From DASXHZ01 sp036488085 (GTDB taxonomy: Bacteria > Acidobacteriota > Thermoanaerobaculia > Gp7-AA8), in assembly GCA_036488085.1 (NCBI GenBank), contig DASXHZ010000012.1:124001-188000 (forward strand): a stretch of DNA of 64,000 bases. Reading direction: 5' to 3'. Position 1 is the stretch's first letter. Each line of letters opens with the position of its first letter. The position numbers were made by a program, and so were the translations under genes. Below the pieces are notes generated by a model. The model made no database searches, had not been told where the DNA came from, and was given only the letters and a program-made list of their open reading frames with translations. Of this stretch, positions 41,301 through 50,661 are shown in pieces.

Positions 41301-42784
41301 GGACTGAAGCGACGCCCCGCCAGCTTCCAGTGTGACCCCCCTTCCTGCGGGAGCTTCACGCGCTGCGCGTCTTCGAACGCCATGATCGCGGCGGCGGCGA
41401 TCGCGGCGTCCGAGGTCGGGCCCTTCGCCCTGCGATGCTCCAGGTTCATCTTCGGCAAGAGGCGATCGATGTAGCCGGTGTCGAACTTCGCCGCCACGAA
41501 GTCGGGGTCGTTCATGATGTAGCTGAAGAACGGGATCGACGTCTCGATCCCCTCGACGCGGTACTCCGTCAGCGCGCGCTTCATCCTCGCGATCGCCTCG
41601 TCGCGCGTCGCGCCGTGGCACACGAGTTTTGAGAGCATCGGGTCGTAGAAGACCGGCACCGTGTAACCGGCATAGACCCCGTTCTCGTTGCGGACGCCGG
41701 GACCCTGCGGAAGGTTGAGATAGCGGATCAATCCCGGCGACGGCGCGAACTTGCGCGTCGGATCTTCAGCGTAGATGCGGCATTCGATCGCGTGGCCGGT
41801 GGGCGACAGCTGTGACTGTTCGACGTCGAGCGTCTCCCCCTGCGCGATCCGGAGCTGCCACTTCACGAGGTCGAGTCCCCACACCATCTCGGTGACCGGA
41901 TGCTCGACCTGGAGCCGGGTGTTCATCTCGAGGAAATAGAACTCGCGATCGGGACCCATGAGGCACTCGATCGTGCCGGCGGAGTAGTAGTTGACCGCGC
42001 GTGCCGCTTTGACCGCCATCGCGCCGAGGCGCTCACGTAGCTCGCGGTCGACGACGGGAGACGGGCACTCCTCGACGACCTTCTGATGGCGGCGCTGCAG
42101 CGTGCACTCGCGTTCGCCGAGGTGAATGATGTTGCCGTGCTGATCGCCGAGGATCTGCACCTCGATGTGGCGCGGCGAGGGGACGAACTTCTCGGCGTAC
42201 ACCGAGCCGTCGCCGAAGAACGACTCCGCCTCGCTGGTGACGCGCTCGTATGACGAGCGGAGGTCTTCTTCGCGCTCGACGAGGCGCATCCCCTTCCCGC
42301 CGCCGCCGGCGCTCGCCTTGATCATGATCGGGAGGCCGGCACTCTTCGCGAAGTCGACGATCTCCTCGACCGACTTCACCGCCTCCGTGAGGCCGGGGAC
42401 GACCGGAACGCCGGCGGCCTGCATCCGCTGCCGCGACTCCGTCTTCGATCCCATCGCCTCGATCGACTCGGGCGAGGGGCCGATGAAGAGGATGCCGGCG
42501 TCGCGGCACGCGCGCGCGAACTCGGCATTTTCCGCGAGGAAGCCGTAGCCGGGATGGATGGCATCCGCTTTCGACTTCTTCGCCGCCTCGATGATGCGGT
42601 CGATGCGGAGATAACTCTCGCGCGACGGAGCGGGTCCGACCGGGAGCGCCTCGTCGGCGTAGACGACGTGGAGCGCGGCGCGATCGGGCTCCGAGTAGAC
42701 GGCGACCGTCGGGTAACCCATCTCGCGGCACGCTCGGATGACGCGCACCGCGATCTCGCCGCGATTCGCCACGAGAACTTTCAC
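41294..42784 (-). CDS. Acyl-CoA carboxylase biotin carboxylase subunit
   Basis: A 496-aa ATP-grasp enzyme that carboxylates biotin on the carrier protein. Motifs: VLVANRGEIAVRVIRAC, AIHPGYGFLAENAEFA, the ATP-binding loop KASAGGGGKGMRLV, FLEMNTRLQVEHPVTE and a biotin carboxylase C-terminal domain. GTG at 42784 gives the family start. The sequence is closest in kind to acetyl/propionyl/methylcrotonyl-CoA carboxylase alpha subunits. The final codons (AGRRFSPS) come from the adjoining repeat, so the C-terminus may have been altered by its insertion. Confidence 0.92.
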   Translation of the reverse strand: MKVLVANRGEIAVRVIRACREMGYPTVAVYSEPDRAALHVVYADEALPVGPAPSRESYLRIDRIIEAAKKSKADAIHPGYGFLAENAEFARACRDAGILFIGPSPESIEAMGSKTESRQRMQAAGVPVVPGLTEAVKSVEEIVDFAKSAGLPIMIKASAGGGGKGMRLVEREEDLRSSYERVTSEAESFFGDGSVYAEKFVPSPRHIEVQILGDQHGNIIHLGERECTLQRRHQKVVEECPSPVVDRELRERLGAMAVKAARAVNYYSAGTIECLMGPDREFYFLEMNTRLQVEHPVTEMVWGLDLVKWQLRIAQGETLDVEQSQLSPTGHAIECRIYAEDPTRKFAPSPGLIRYLNLPQGPGVRNENGVYAGYTVPVFYDPMLSKLVCHGATRDEAIARMKRALTEYRVEGIETSIPFFSYIMNDPDFVAAKFDTGYIDRLLPKMNLEHRRAKGPTSDAAIAAAAIMAFEDAQRVKLPQEGGSHWKLAGRRFSPS

Positions 42785-42817
42785 GCGCCGCGCATTGTAG
42801 CGATAAGATCGCGCGCC

Positions 42818-43138
42818 ATGGCCGATGAGTCGATTCACCAGCAGCGGATGCAGATCCTGTCAGGCGTCGTGACGGCCCTGCTCGATGAGTTGAAGAGCGG
42901 CAACGGCGACAAGGACCGGCGGCGTCAGGTCGAAGAGTGGATGCGCACGCTCGCCGAAAAGTACCCTGAGTTCAACATCGAAGTCGGCCTCCGCGACTAC
43001 TACCTGGCTGAGGCGGCGAGACTGAGCGCCGACTTCGGCAAGACGCCGGAGCTGTCGGAAAAGCTATCGCTCGGACGAGCGATCGAGTCGTTCCTGGATC
43101 GGGCGCAGGACTACGACAAGCGGATCAACGGGACGTGA
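42818..43138 (+). CDS. Hypothetical helical protein, 106 aa
   Basis: A 106-aa all-helical, highly charged protein (MQILSGVVTALLDELKSGN, RRRQVEEWMRTLAEKYPEFN, ARLSADFGKTPELSEKL). No signal peptide or domain is recognised. The ATG at 42818 is chosen; the frame is open upstream over the divergent carboxylase gene. A palindromic heptamer element starts three bases after its stop. Confidence 0.55.
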   Translation: MADESIHQQRMQILSGVVTALLDELKSGNGDKDRRRQVEEWMRTLAEKYPEFNIEVGLRDYYLAEAARLSADFGKTPELSEKLSLGRAIESFLDRAQDYDKRINGT

Positions 43139-43141
43139 TTC

Positions 43142-43197
43142 GTTACTCGTTACTCGTGACTCGTTACTCGAGTCACGAATAACGAGTCACGAATCAC
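43142..43197. repeat. Palindromic heptamer element 2 (4x7, no centre, 4x7 inverted)
   Basis: Left units GTTACTC, GTTACTC, GTGACTC, GTTACTC; right units, read on the other strand, GTGATTC, GTGACTC, GTTATTC, GTGACTC, with no spacer. The 56-bp element lies between the 106-aa gene and tRNA-Leu. It has the architecture of the elements at 29833-29890 and 54684-54748 but a different heptamer. Confidence 0.8.
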
Positions 43198-43204
43198 CCT
43201 CTGA

Positions 43205-43289
<85 letters not shown>

Positions 43290-43312
43290 AGGCGATTCAA
43301 AGAGACCAGCTA

Positions 43313-43600
43313 CTACTTCTTGACCGGGGCCGTCGGGGCCGAGGTGTGACCGCTCATGACCGAGGAGCGCGGGTGCGCTTGCAGGATCGCGAGAGCCATC
43401 GAGGTCAGAACGAACGCCACGAAGAATCCGGTCGTCAGCTTGTGCAGGAGCGTTGTCGCGCCGCGCGCGCCGAACGCCGTCTGCGAGCCGCCACCACCGA
43501 AGGCGCCGGCGAGGTCCGCACCCTTGCCCTGCTGCACGAGCACGACGAGGATGAGGAAGATGCTGATGACGACGTGAAGGATGACGAGCAATACAGTCAT
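43313..43600 (-). CDS. secG: Preprotein translocase subunit SecG
   Basis: A 95-aa protein with two transmembrane helices (LLVILHVVISIFLILVVLVQ and GFFVAFVLTSMALAILQ) around the conserved cytosolic loop QQGKGADLAGAFGGGGSQTA. It is the auxiliary subunit of SecYEG. It lies between tpiA upstream and tRNA-Leu downstream on the same strand, a common arrangement. Confidence 0.93.
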   Translation of the reverse strand: MTVLLVILHVVISIFLILVVLVQQGKGADLAGAFGGGGSQTAFGARGATTLLHKLTTGFFVAFVLTSMALAILQAHPRSSVMSGHTSAPTAPVKK

Positions 43601-43679
43601 AAATTTCCCGAGGGATTCTCCGAGTGCCTTGCTGCAAACCCGGCAAGGGTGCGAATTCTTCCCGGAAACGGCTCAGCCG

Positions 43680-44420
43680 TCAAGCCGCCGAAAGCGCCGT
43701 GTGGATGGCGAGAAACTTCTGCGAATCGAGGCTGGCGCCGCCCACCAGGAAGCCATCGATCGCACCGTTCGCGACGAGGTCTCCGACGTTGTCGGGCGTG
43801 ACGCTCCCGCCGTAGAGAATCGCGCCGTCGTGGAGTGATTTCGGCCAAGAGTAACGCACCGCCGAGCGGATGTGGCGCACCGTCTCGGCGCACATCGCGC
43901 CGGTGGCGTTGCGTCCCGTTCCGATCGCCCAGATCGGCTCGTAGGCGATGATGACCTCTTTCGCCTTCTGCAGCGACTCCGAGACGACCGCGTGCACCTG
44001 GTCGGCGAGGAAACGCGTCACCTCGCCGGCATCGCGGGTCTCGAGGTTCTCGCCGATGCAGAGCACGGGGGTGAGGCCGTGGTCGATCGCCATCGCGAGC
44101 CGGCGCCCGACCAGCGCGTCATCCTCGTGGTAGACGTTCCGCCGTTCGGAATGACCGACGATCACGAACGTGACGCCGACGTCTTTCAACATCTGGGCTG
44201 AGACCTCACCGGTGAACGCCCCGGTCGCGCGGTCGCCGCAGTTCTGGGCGGAGACGGCGACCTTCCGTGCGATCCGCGCCACGTCGTCGACATAGACATA
44301 AGGAGGTGCGACGACCAGCTTCGCTCCCTCCGGCGCGCTCTCCAGCGTGCGCATGTAGGGCTCGATCCCTTCCGGCGGGAGATTCATCTTCCAGTTGGCG
44401 ACGGCGTAGCGCTTCGGCAT
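43680..44420 (-). CDS. tpiA: Triosephosphate isomerase
   Basis: A 246-aa TIM barrel that interconverts dihydroxyacetone phosphate and glyceraldehyde 3-phosphate. Catalytic residues: Lys in NWKMNL, His in VIVGHSERR, Glu in IAYEPIWAIGTG; phosphate loop ILYGGSVTPDN. The start is the ATG at 44420. It precedes secG. Confidence 0.95.
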   Translation of the reverse strand: MPKRYAVANWKMNLPPEGIEPYMRTLESAPEGAKLVVAPPYVYVDDVARIARKVAVSAQNCGDRATGAFTGEVSAQMLKDVGVTFVIVGHSERRNVYHEDDALVGRRLAMAIDHGLTPVLCIGENLETRDAGEVTRFLADQVHAVVSESLQKAKEVIIAYEPIWAIGTGRNATGAMCAETVRHIRSAVRYSWPKSLHDGAILYGGSVTPDNVGDLVANGAIDGFLVGGASLDSQKFLAIHTALSAA

Positions 44421-44431
44421 TGGCGCTGAGT

Positions 44432-45460
44432 TTAACTGCTCGCGATCCGGTTCTTGCCGCTGCGCTTCGCTTCGTACAGGCGCTCGTCGGCGCGGCGGAT
44501 GACGTCGTTCGCTGACTCGCCGTTGCGGTAGTCGGCGAGGCCGATCGAGACGGAGCAGCGGATGGCGCCCTCTTCGTCGGTCGGGATCGTCAGCTCGCGC
44601 ACCCTTTCGAGGATCCGCTCGGCGACGGCAGCGGCACCGGAAAGGTCGGTATGCGGAAGGACCACCGCGAACTCGTCGCCGCCGAAACGGACGAAGAAGT
44701 CGGGGTGGCGGATGGTCTCGCGGACGGCGCCGCAAAGCTCCGAGAGGACGACGTCACCGATGGTATGGCCGAAGCTGTCGTTGATCTGCTTGAAGTCGTC
44801 GACGTCGAACATCAGTAGGGACAGCGGCAGGTTGTAGACGCGCGCACGTTCGATCTCGTGCGGCAGCTGGCGGCGGAAGTAGCGCTTGTTCCAGATGCCG
44901 GTGAGGTCGTCGCTGTCGGCGAGGTCGAGGATGCGTTCGCGCGCGTTCAGGTTGTCGAGCAGCAGCGCCACCTGACTCGTGAAGATGTCGATCAGCGAGT
45001 GATGGTCGTCGGTGAACGGCAGGTCGTGCCGGTAGAGGAAGACGAATCCGGCGACACGCCGCTTCACCTCGATCATCGAGTCGATGGCGTGATCGAGCGG
45101 CAACGCCTCGCCGCGCGGCGCCAGGGCATGCGACTCGGCCTTCACGACCACGTCGGTCGTCGCGAACGAGACGGGAATGCGCGACTGGAGCGTCTCGCGG
45201 ATCCGCTCGATCAGCGCCTCGTCGACCAACGACTCCGCCCCCGCCCGCGTAGAAATGTAGAAGTCGAGGTTCTGCTCGATCATGACGGCAACCGCCACAT
45301 CGAAGGCAACGCAGCGGAAGAGGGTCGCAAACGCGCCGGAGAAGAGGTCGGCCGTCGACTCGCTGGCGATCCCGCGGCTGGTCAGCTCTTGAATCAGAGT
45401 GACTAGATCGCTGATTCGTGCATGGTCTTCGGAGCCGACCGAGCTCTCAGAAGTGCTCAC
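44432..45460 (-). CDS. Diguanylate cyclase (GGDEF) with GAF-like sensor
   Basis: A 342-aa cytosolic protein. Residues about 10-165 resemble a GAF-type sensor. The GGDEF domain has DSDDLTGIWNKRYF, FDVDDFKQINDSFGH, the active site FGGDEFAVVLP and an inhibitory RxxD (RHPD) five residues before it. It should make cyclic di-GMP. GTG at 45460 is the likeliest start; the open frame upstream overlaps the divergent gene. It is divergent from the surface-glycan operon, where cyclic di-GMP control would be plausible. Confidence 0.82.
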   Translation of the reverse strand: MSTSESSVGSEDHARISDLVTLIQELTSRGIASESTADLFSGAFATLFRCVAFDVAVAVMIEQNLDFYISTRAGAESLVDEALIERIRETLQSRIPVSFATTDVVVKAESHALAPRGEALPLDHAIDSMIEVKRRVAGFVFLYRHDLPFTDDHHSLIDIFTSQVALLLDNLNARERILDLADSDDLTGIWNKRYFRRQLPHEIERARVYNLPLSLLMFDVDDFKQINDSFGHTIGDVVLSELCGAVRETIRHPDFFVRFGGDEFAVVLPHTDLSGAAAVAERILERVRELTIPTDEEGAIRCSVSIGLADYRNGESANDVIRRADERLYEAKRSGKNRIASS

Positions 45461-45489
45461 TCTCGGAACGCGTCCATGATAACGCCCCC

Positions 45490-45495
45490 TATAAT
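45490..45495 (+). promoter_or_regulatory. TATAAT -10 box of the glycan operon
   Basis: A perfect TATAAT lies 10 bp before the ATG at 45506, so the transcript would start almost at the start codon and be leaderless or nearly so. No good TTGACA is seen at 17 bp, and no ribosome binding site precedes the ATG, which agrees with a leaderless message. Confidence 0.35.
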
Positions 45496-45505
45496 CCGGC
45501 GCAGA

Positions 45506-47413
45506 ATGGCCCTCGAAGCGGACGCGATCCCGTTCGAGCCGTCGCGCCTGCGCGGCGAGCGGCTCCTGGTCCTGGCTCCCCACCCGGACGATGAGGTGAT
45601 CGGCTGCGGAGGCCTCGTCGCACAACATTTGAACGCGGGAAACAGCGTCCGCGTCGTGGTGGCTACCGACGGCGGGCAAGCGGGCGTTCCGGCCATTCGG
45701 GAAGAAGAGTCCCGCAAAGCCCTCGCGCTTCTGTGTGGGGCCGACCCGGCCGGACTCGCCGCCGAGGTCGGCGGCGCTACACAGTTCCTCGGCTACCCCG
45801 ACCGGGAGCTCGCTTCACACCGCGACGAGCTCTCGCAGCGGCTTGCGTCCATCCTCCGTGAGTACCGACCGGACCTCATCCTCGTCGCCAGCCCGATCGA
45901 GTTCCACCCCGACCACCTCGCGCTGGCGACCACCTTCTGTGAGCTGATCCAGCGCGATGAGACTCTCTTCGCCGATCTCGCGGTCGCGAAGGTGGCCTTC
46001 TACGAGGTCGGCCAGCCGCTGCGGCCGAATGCGATCGTCGACATCACGGACGTCGCCGAGAAAAAGTACGCCGCGATCGCGGCGCACGAGTCGCAGCTCG
46101 CCGTCCGCGACTACGTCGGCTACGCGCGCGGATTGAACGCGTATCGCGCCATGACCATGCCGCGCGAGGTCAAGTTCGCCGAGGCGTACTTCGTCGTGGC
46201 GCTGCCGGAGCTGAGGAGCATCGCGACGACACGCCTCCAGAGCATGATGGGCGACGCGCGCGGGATCGCGATCGACGTCGCCGAGCCGCTGCCGATCAGC
46301 GTCGTCCTCCGGACGAAGGACCGACCCGCGCTTCTGCGCGAGGCGATCGACTCCATTCGCGCGACCGGCTATCCGTGCGAGATCGTCGTCGTGAACGACG
46401 GCGGCGCGCGACCCGAGATCGACGGCGTCACGCTCATCCATCATGAACGGTCGCTTGGCCGCAGCGAGGCGGCAAACGCCGGTGTCCGTGCGGCGAAGAA
46501 CGCGTACATAGCGTTTCTCGACGACGACGATCTGTTCTACGCCGATCACCTCGCGACGCTCGCGAACGCGGCGCGCGACTCACAAGCGACGGCGTGGTGC
46601 TCCGACGCCGTCTCCGCGTTTGTCCGCCTCGGCGGAAACGGCGCGCTCGAGACCCAGCAGCGCCTCAGGCTCTTCGGCGACGACTTCGACCGCGACGCGC
46701 TTCTAACGGACAACTACATCCCCCTCCCGACGCTCCTCTTCCGCCGCGCCGACTTCCTCGACCTCGGCGGCTTCGACCCTGCCTTCGATCTCTTCGAGGA
46801 TTGGGACTTCCTGATCCGCCTGTCGCAACGCGGCAAGTTCGTGCACGTCCCGCGCGTCACCTGCGAGATCCGGCATATTGAAACCGCGGGATCGATCACG
46901 ATGGCATCGCCCGAGGGATCGTCGACCTTCCGCGACGCGAAGCTCGCGGTCTGGCGCAAGCACGCGTCGCTCCTCACGAACGACGTCTTCGCCAATGCAC
47001 TGGAGCACCAGAAGCGCCGCCTTGGCAAGCTGCAGAACGACGCCGTCGAAGTGCGCGGTCTCCATCATCACCTGCAGATCGACATCGCCCGTCTCCAGCG
47101 CGAGAATGCGCGGCTCATCGGCGACATCCAGCGGCTGAACGACACCGTCACGCAGGACGCGATCCGCATCAGCAATTTCGAGGGCATCGACCTCGCGCTC
47201 CGCCGCAGCGAGGCGGAGAACGAGCACAAGGCGGTGCAGCTCGCCGGCGTGCAGCAGGAGAACCGCGAGCTCCGCGGCGCGTTCGACGAGACGCAGACGA
47301 CCGTGCAGTCGCTGTACGCCGAGGTGAGGAGACTCCAGTCGATCCTCGACATGATTTACGGATCGAAGACGTGGAAGCTGCACACGATGGTGGAGAAAGT
47401 GAAGGGGCGGTGA
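45506..47413 (+). CDS. PIG-L deacetylase-glycosyltransferase family 2 fusion
   Basis: A 635-aa fusion. Residues about 18-240 are a PIG-L/LmbE-type N-acetylglucosamine deacetylase with the zinc motif APHPDDEVIGCGG and the second His region SPIEFHPDHLA. Residues about 265-480 are a GT-A glycosyltransferase (ISVVLRTKDRPALLREAID, IVVVNDGG, IAFLDDDDLFYADHL). The last 130 residues are coiled coil (HHLQIDIARLQRENARLIGD). It may deacetylate and extend the same sugar. It is the first gene of a five-gene surface-glycan operon. Confidence 0.85.
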   Translation: MALEADAIPFEPSRLRGERLLVLAPHPDDEVIGCGGLVAQHLNAGNSVRVVVATDGGQAGVPAIREEESRKALALLCGADPAGLAAEVGGATQFLGYPDRELASHRDELSQRLASILREYRPDLILVASPIEFHPDHLALATTFCELIQRDETLFADLAVAKVAFYEVGQPLRPNAIVDITDVAEKKYAAIAAHESQLAVRDYVGYARGLNAYRAMTMPREVKFAEAYFVVALPELRSIATTRLQSMMGDARGIAIDVAEPLPISVVLRTKDRPALLREAIDSIRATGYPCEIVVVNDGGARPEIDGVTLIHHERSLGRSEAANAGVRAAKNAYIAFLDDDDLFYADHLATLANAARDSQATAWCSDAVSAFVRLGGNGALETQQRLRLFGDDFDRDALLTDNYIPLPTLLFRRADFLDLGGFDPAFDLFEDWDFLIRLSQRGKFVHVPRVTCEIRHIETAGSITMASPEGSSTFRDAKLAVWRKHASLLTNDVFANALEHQKRRLGKLQNDAVEVRGLHHHLQIDIARLQRENARLIGDIQRLNDTVTQDAIRISNFEGIDLALRRSEAENEHKAVQLAGVQQENRELRGAFDETQTTVQSLYAEVRRLQSILDMIYGSKTWKLHTMVEKVKGR

Positions 47414-47420
47414 AAGCAGC

Positions 47421-48551
47421 ATGAGCCGCGTGATGCTCGTCTGCCCGGAGCCGCTCGGGAAGAGCCAGCCGGCGGGGATCGGCATTCGCTTTTTGGAGAT
47501 GCGGAACGTGCTGGCGGCGGACGGCCACAACGTGACGCTGCTCTCCGCCCCGGTGACACCCGAGGAACTGCGCGACGTCAGCGCGAGCGCGGACGTCGCG
47601 GTCGTGCAGGGCCACATCGCGAACGATTTCTTCGTGCACGCGCGGACGATCCCGACGGTCGTCGATCTGTATGATCCGTACATCGTCGAGAACCTGCACT
47701 ACGACGACGAGCGGATCTTCGCGCACGACCATGCGACGTTTCTGAATTCGCTGCTGCACGGCGACCTGTTTCTCTGCGCTTCGGAGGCGCAGCGACTTTT
47801 CTACCTCGGCGCGATGCTGGCGACGGGACGGGTGAATCCGGCCACGTTTGGGAGTCTCGAGGGGCTCATTCGGGTGGCGACGTTTGGGGTGGCGCAACCC
47901 CGAGCCGCCGGGTCGGCGACTCTACACAGAGGCGGGGTTCTGTTCGGGGGGATCTATGACTGGTATGACGCGGTGTTGGCGATCGAGGCGGTGAAGATCG
48001 CTGGGCTGACGCTGACGTTCACCCGTCATCCAAACCCCGACATCACGCCGCAGGGCGAGCTGGCGCGAGCGATGGAGCACGTGAAGGCGAATGGCTACGA
48101 CTTCGTCGAGTTCGTCCCATGGGTTCCGTACGACGAGCGTGGCGCGTTCTACGACCGCTTCGCCGCCGCGCTGATGACGTTCCCGCAGTCGCTCGAGACG
48201 GATCTCTCGATGCGGACGCGCGTCTATGACTATCTCTGGGCCGGCCTGCCGATCGTCAGCAGCGCCGCACCGGGAACAGACGAGATCATCGAACGATACG
48301 GCGCGGTCGTCCGGAGCAACGATTCGGCGGACTACGCGAATGCGCTCGCCCGCGTCGTCGAGACGCCGATCGACACGACAGCATTCGTCGAAGAGCATCA
48401 GTGGTCGAAAACGCTCGCGCCTTTAGTCGACTTCTGCCGCGCACCGCGGATCGACGAATCGAAGGAGGCGTTCGGCGTCCGGATGTTTGCGCCCGAACGC
48501 CCGGCGACGATCCTCGACCGGATCAAGCGGAAAATCGGAGGCCGGGCCTGA
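47421..48551 (+). CDS. Glycosyltransferase (GT-B type)
   Basis: A 376-aa protein with two Rossmann-like halves. The N-terminal half begins MSRVMLVCPEPLGKSQPAGI and contains PTVVDLYDPYIVENL; the C-terminal half has a nucleotide-sugar site like GT4 enzymes (VLFGGIYDWYDAVLAIEAVK, MRTRVYDYLWAGLPIVSSAA). The sugar is not predictable. It starts seven bases after the PIG-L/GT2 gene; the next gene appears to start within its last codon. Confidence 0.8.
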   Translation: MSRVMLVCPEPLGKSQPAGIGIRFLEMRNVLAADGHNVTLLSAPVTPEELRDVSASADVAVVQGHIANDFFVHARTIPTVVDLYDPYIVENLHYDDERIFAHDHATFLNSLLHGDLFLCASEAQRLFYLGAMLATGRVNPATFGSLEGLIRVATFGVAQPRAAGSATLHRGGVLFGGIYDWYDAVLAIEAVKIAGLTLTFTRHPNPDITPQGELARAMEHVKANGYDFVEFVPWVPYDERGAFYDRFAAALMTFPQSLETDLSMRTRVYDYLWAGLPIVSSAAPGTDEIIERYGAVVRSNDSADYANALARVVETPIDTTAFVEEHQWSKTLAPLVDFCRAPRIDESKEAFGVRMFAPERPATILDRIKRKIGGRA

Positions 48552-49744
48552 CGCCGTCGGTCGACGTCATCGTCGTCAACTGGAACGGCCGTGAAGACAC
48601 GCTCCGCTGCCTGGCGGCGGTCGCGCCGCAGCTCGCCGAGGTCCATGGGTCGATCGTTACCGTGGTCGATAACGGGTCCACGGACGGATCCATCGCGGCG
48701 ATCACGGCGACGTATCCGAATGCGCGCTTCGTCCCCCTCGGCACGAATCGCGGGTTCACCGGCGGCATCGCCGCGGCGCTCGCAACGTCGCGCGCACGGA
48801 ACGTCGTCTTTCTCAACAACGACGCGGTTCCGGAGCCGGGGTGGCTGGCGGCGCTGACACGAGCGATCGACGGCGCTGCCGACGATGTCGTCTCCGTCGG
48901 TGGCCGGATCGTGACCCTCGACGGAAAGCAGATCGACTTCATCGGCGGCGCGATGACATTCGACGGCCACGCGTTCCAGGAAGGCTTTCGGATGGCGCTC
49001 GGCTCCCGTCCGGAGCCGGAGACCGGCGCCGAGATCCTCTTCGCCTGCGGCGGCAACATGATCTCGCGCCGCGAACGGCTCCTCGAGCTCGGGGCGTTCG
49101 ACGACGACTACTTCGCCTATCTCGAGGACGTCGACTTCGGCTGGCGCACCTGGATCGCCGGCGGCCGTGCTCTCTTCGAGCCCCGCGCCACTGTTCGCCA
49201 TGCATCCAGCGCCACGAGCAACCGCCTCGGCGACTTCGAGCGCGGGGTCCTCTTCGAGCGCAACGCGCTGCAGACGGCGATCAAGAACTTCGAGAATCTG
49301 CAGGAGAACGCGTCGCCGATCCTCCTCACGTACCTGCATCGGCTCCACCACTACGCCACGACGCGCAATCCGAACGCCCAGGAGCTGACGCGCGAGCTCG
49401 GATCACCGTCCACGCTCCCGCCGCGCGAGCGTGGTCTGCGCGGCCGCGTGAAACGGAAAGTCCGCGGCACGCCGCCGCTGGCCGCCATCGACGATCCGCT
49501 GACGGCGATGCAGTTCCGCGCCTTCGACTGGATCATCCGTAACGAGGCAAAGCTGACGGAGAAGCGCTCGCGCGTGCAGGCGATGCGCAAGCGCAGCGAC
49601 CGCGAGATCTTCGAGCGCTTCCCGCTGCTCGTCGTGCCGACCTATCCCGGCGACGACGCGCTGATGTCGACGCAGCTCTTTCGCATCCTCCGCGGCGGGC
49701 TGCCGTCGGTCGAGCGAACGCTCTCCGATATCATCGCGAGGTGA
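48548..49744 (+). CDS. Glycosyltransferase family 2, probable CTG start
   Basis: A 398-aa rhamnosyltransferase-like GT2 enzyme: VDVIVVNWNGREDTLRCL, VVDNGSTDGS, TNRGFTGGIAAALAT, VFLNNDAVPEPGW and YFAYLEDVDFGWR. No ATG, GTG or TTG lies near the family start. A CTG at 48548 follows GGAGG by six bases and overlaps the upstream stop (CTGA), so CTG is the probable start; the alternative GTG at 48401 would add 49 odd residues inside the upstream gene. The C-terminal 150 residues are helical and may bind the membrane or a partner. Confidence 0.8.
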   Translation: MTPSVDVIVVNWNGREDTLRCLAAVAPQLAEVHGSIVTVVDNGSTDGSIAAITATYPNARFVPLGTNRGFTGGIAAALATSRARNVVFLNNDAVPEPGWLAALTRAIDGAADDVVSVGGRIVTLDGKQIDFIGGAMTFDGHAFQEGFRMALGSRPEPETGAEILFACGGNMISRRERLLELGAFDDDYFAYLEDVDFGWRTWIAGGRALFEPRATVRHASSATSNRLGDFERGVLFERNALQTAIKNFENLQENASPILLTYLHRLHHYATTRNPNAQELTRELGSPSTLPPRERGLRGRVKRKVRGTPPLAAIDDPLTAMQFRAFDWIIRNEAKLTEKRSRVQAMRKRSDREIFERFPLLVVPTYPGDDALMSTQLFRILRGGLPSVERTLSDIIAR

Positions 49745-50661
49745 CCCGGTGGCTTCGCCGATTTCTCGTCCGCGGTGTCGGTTGGCGAAAGTTTCTTCAC
49801 TGGGCGGTCCTCAACATTCCGACCTGGCTCGAGCCGCTCGTTATCGGCTGGTGGTCGTTGTTTTTTCTGCTGTGGGGGCCGGGCCGCCGCGGAGTGATGA
49901 GGAATCTGAGCGCCGTGCTGCCGGGTTCGACGGCGTTCGGCAACTTCTTTCGCACGTACCGCGTGTTCTGGAACTACGCGTGGAGCATCACGGACAACGC
50001 GCGCTTCCGGCTGTTGCGCACGATCCCGCGCTGGGAGTTCGAAGGCCGCGCAAACTTCGAGGCGCTGCAAGCGCACGACGGCGGCGCGATTCTCCTCACC
50101 GCGCACATGGGTTCCTACGACCTCGGCGCCGCGCTCTTCGCCGAGCTGACGACGCGCCGTATCGTGATGGTGCGCGCGCCGGAGACCGACCCTGACACGC
50201 GCGAGTACGAAGAACGCGTGCACGAGGAGAAAGGGGTTAGCGGTCTGCGCGTCGGTTTCAACACTACGGCCAATACCACAGGGAGCGACCTCGCATTCGA
50301 CCTTCTTTCGGCGGTGCAGAGCGGCGAGATCGTCGCGATCCAAGGCGACCGCGTCACGCCCGGCGTGACGTCCGTCGAGACGATGCTCTTCGGAAAGCGG
50401 ACGCTGATCCCGGCGGGACCGTTCGCCCTATCTATGGCGTCGCGTGCGCCAATCTTTCCGCTGTTCGTAATGCGGCGCGGGCGGCGGCGGTATTGCCTCC
50501 TGACATGCGAGCCGATCGTCGTGACACGTACTTCGCGTGACCGCGATCATGACATCCGCCGGGGCGTGGACGAGTGGGTGCTCGCGCTCGAGGCGGCGAT
50601 CCGCACGGGATGGCAGCAGTGGTTCGCGTTCGAGCCGTACTCGGAGGAGCTCGCGGCGTGA
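49741..50661 (+). CDS. Lipid A biosynthesis-type acyltransferase (LpxL family)
   Basis: A 306-aa LPLAT protein. A membrane helix lies near the N-terminus (PLVIGWWSLFFLLWGPG), then NLSAVLPG, the active-site region LLTAHMGSYDLG, and VAIQGDRVTPG. Such enzymes transfer a fatty acid from acyl-ACP to a glycolipid; several homologues in glycan clusters acylate other lipids. GTG start overlaps the previous stop (GTGA). It sits between a GT2 gene and a deacetylase. Confidence 0.85.
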   Translation: MTRWLRRFLVRGVGWRKFLHWAVLNIPTWLEPLVIGWWSLFFLLWGPGRRGVMRNLSAVLPGSTAFGNFFRTYRVFWNYAWSITDNARFRLLRTIPRWEFEGRANFEALQAHDGGAILLTAHMGSYDLGAALFAELTTRRIVMVRAPETDPDTREYEERVHEEKGVSGLRVGFNTTANTTGSDLAFDLLSAVQSGEIVAIQGDRVTPGVTSVETMLFGKRTLIPAGPFALSMASRAPIFPLFVMRRGRRRYCLLTCEPIVVTRTSRDRDHDIRRGVDEWVLALEAAIRTGWQQWFAFEPYSEELAA

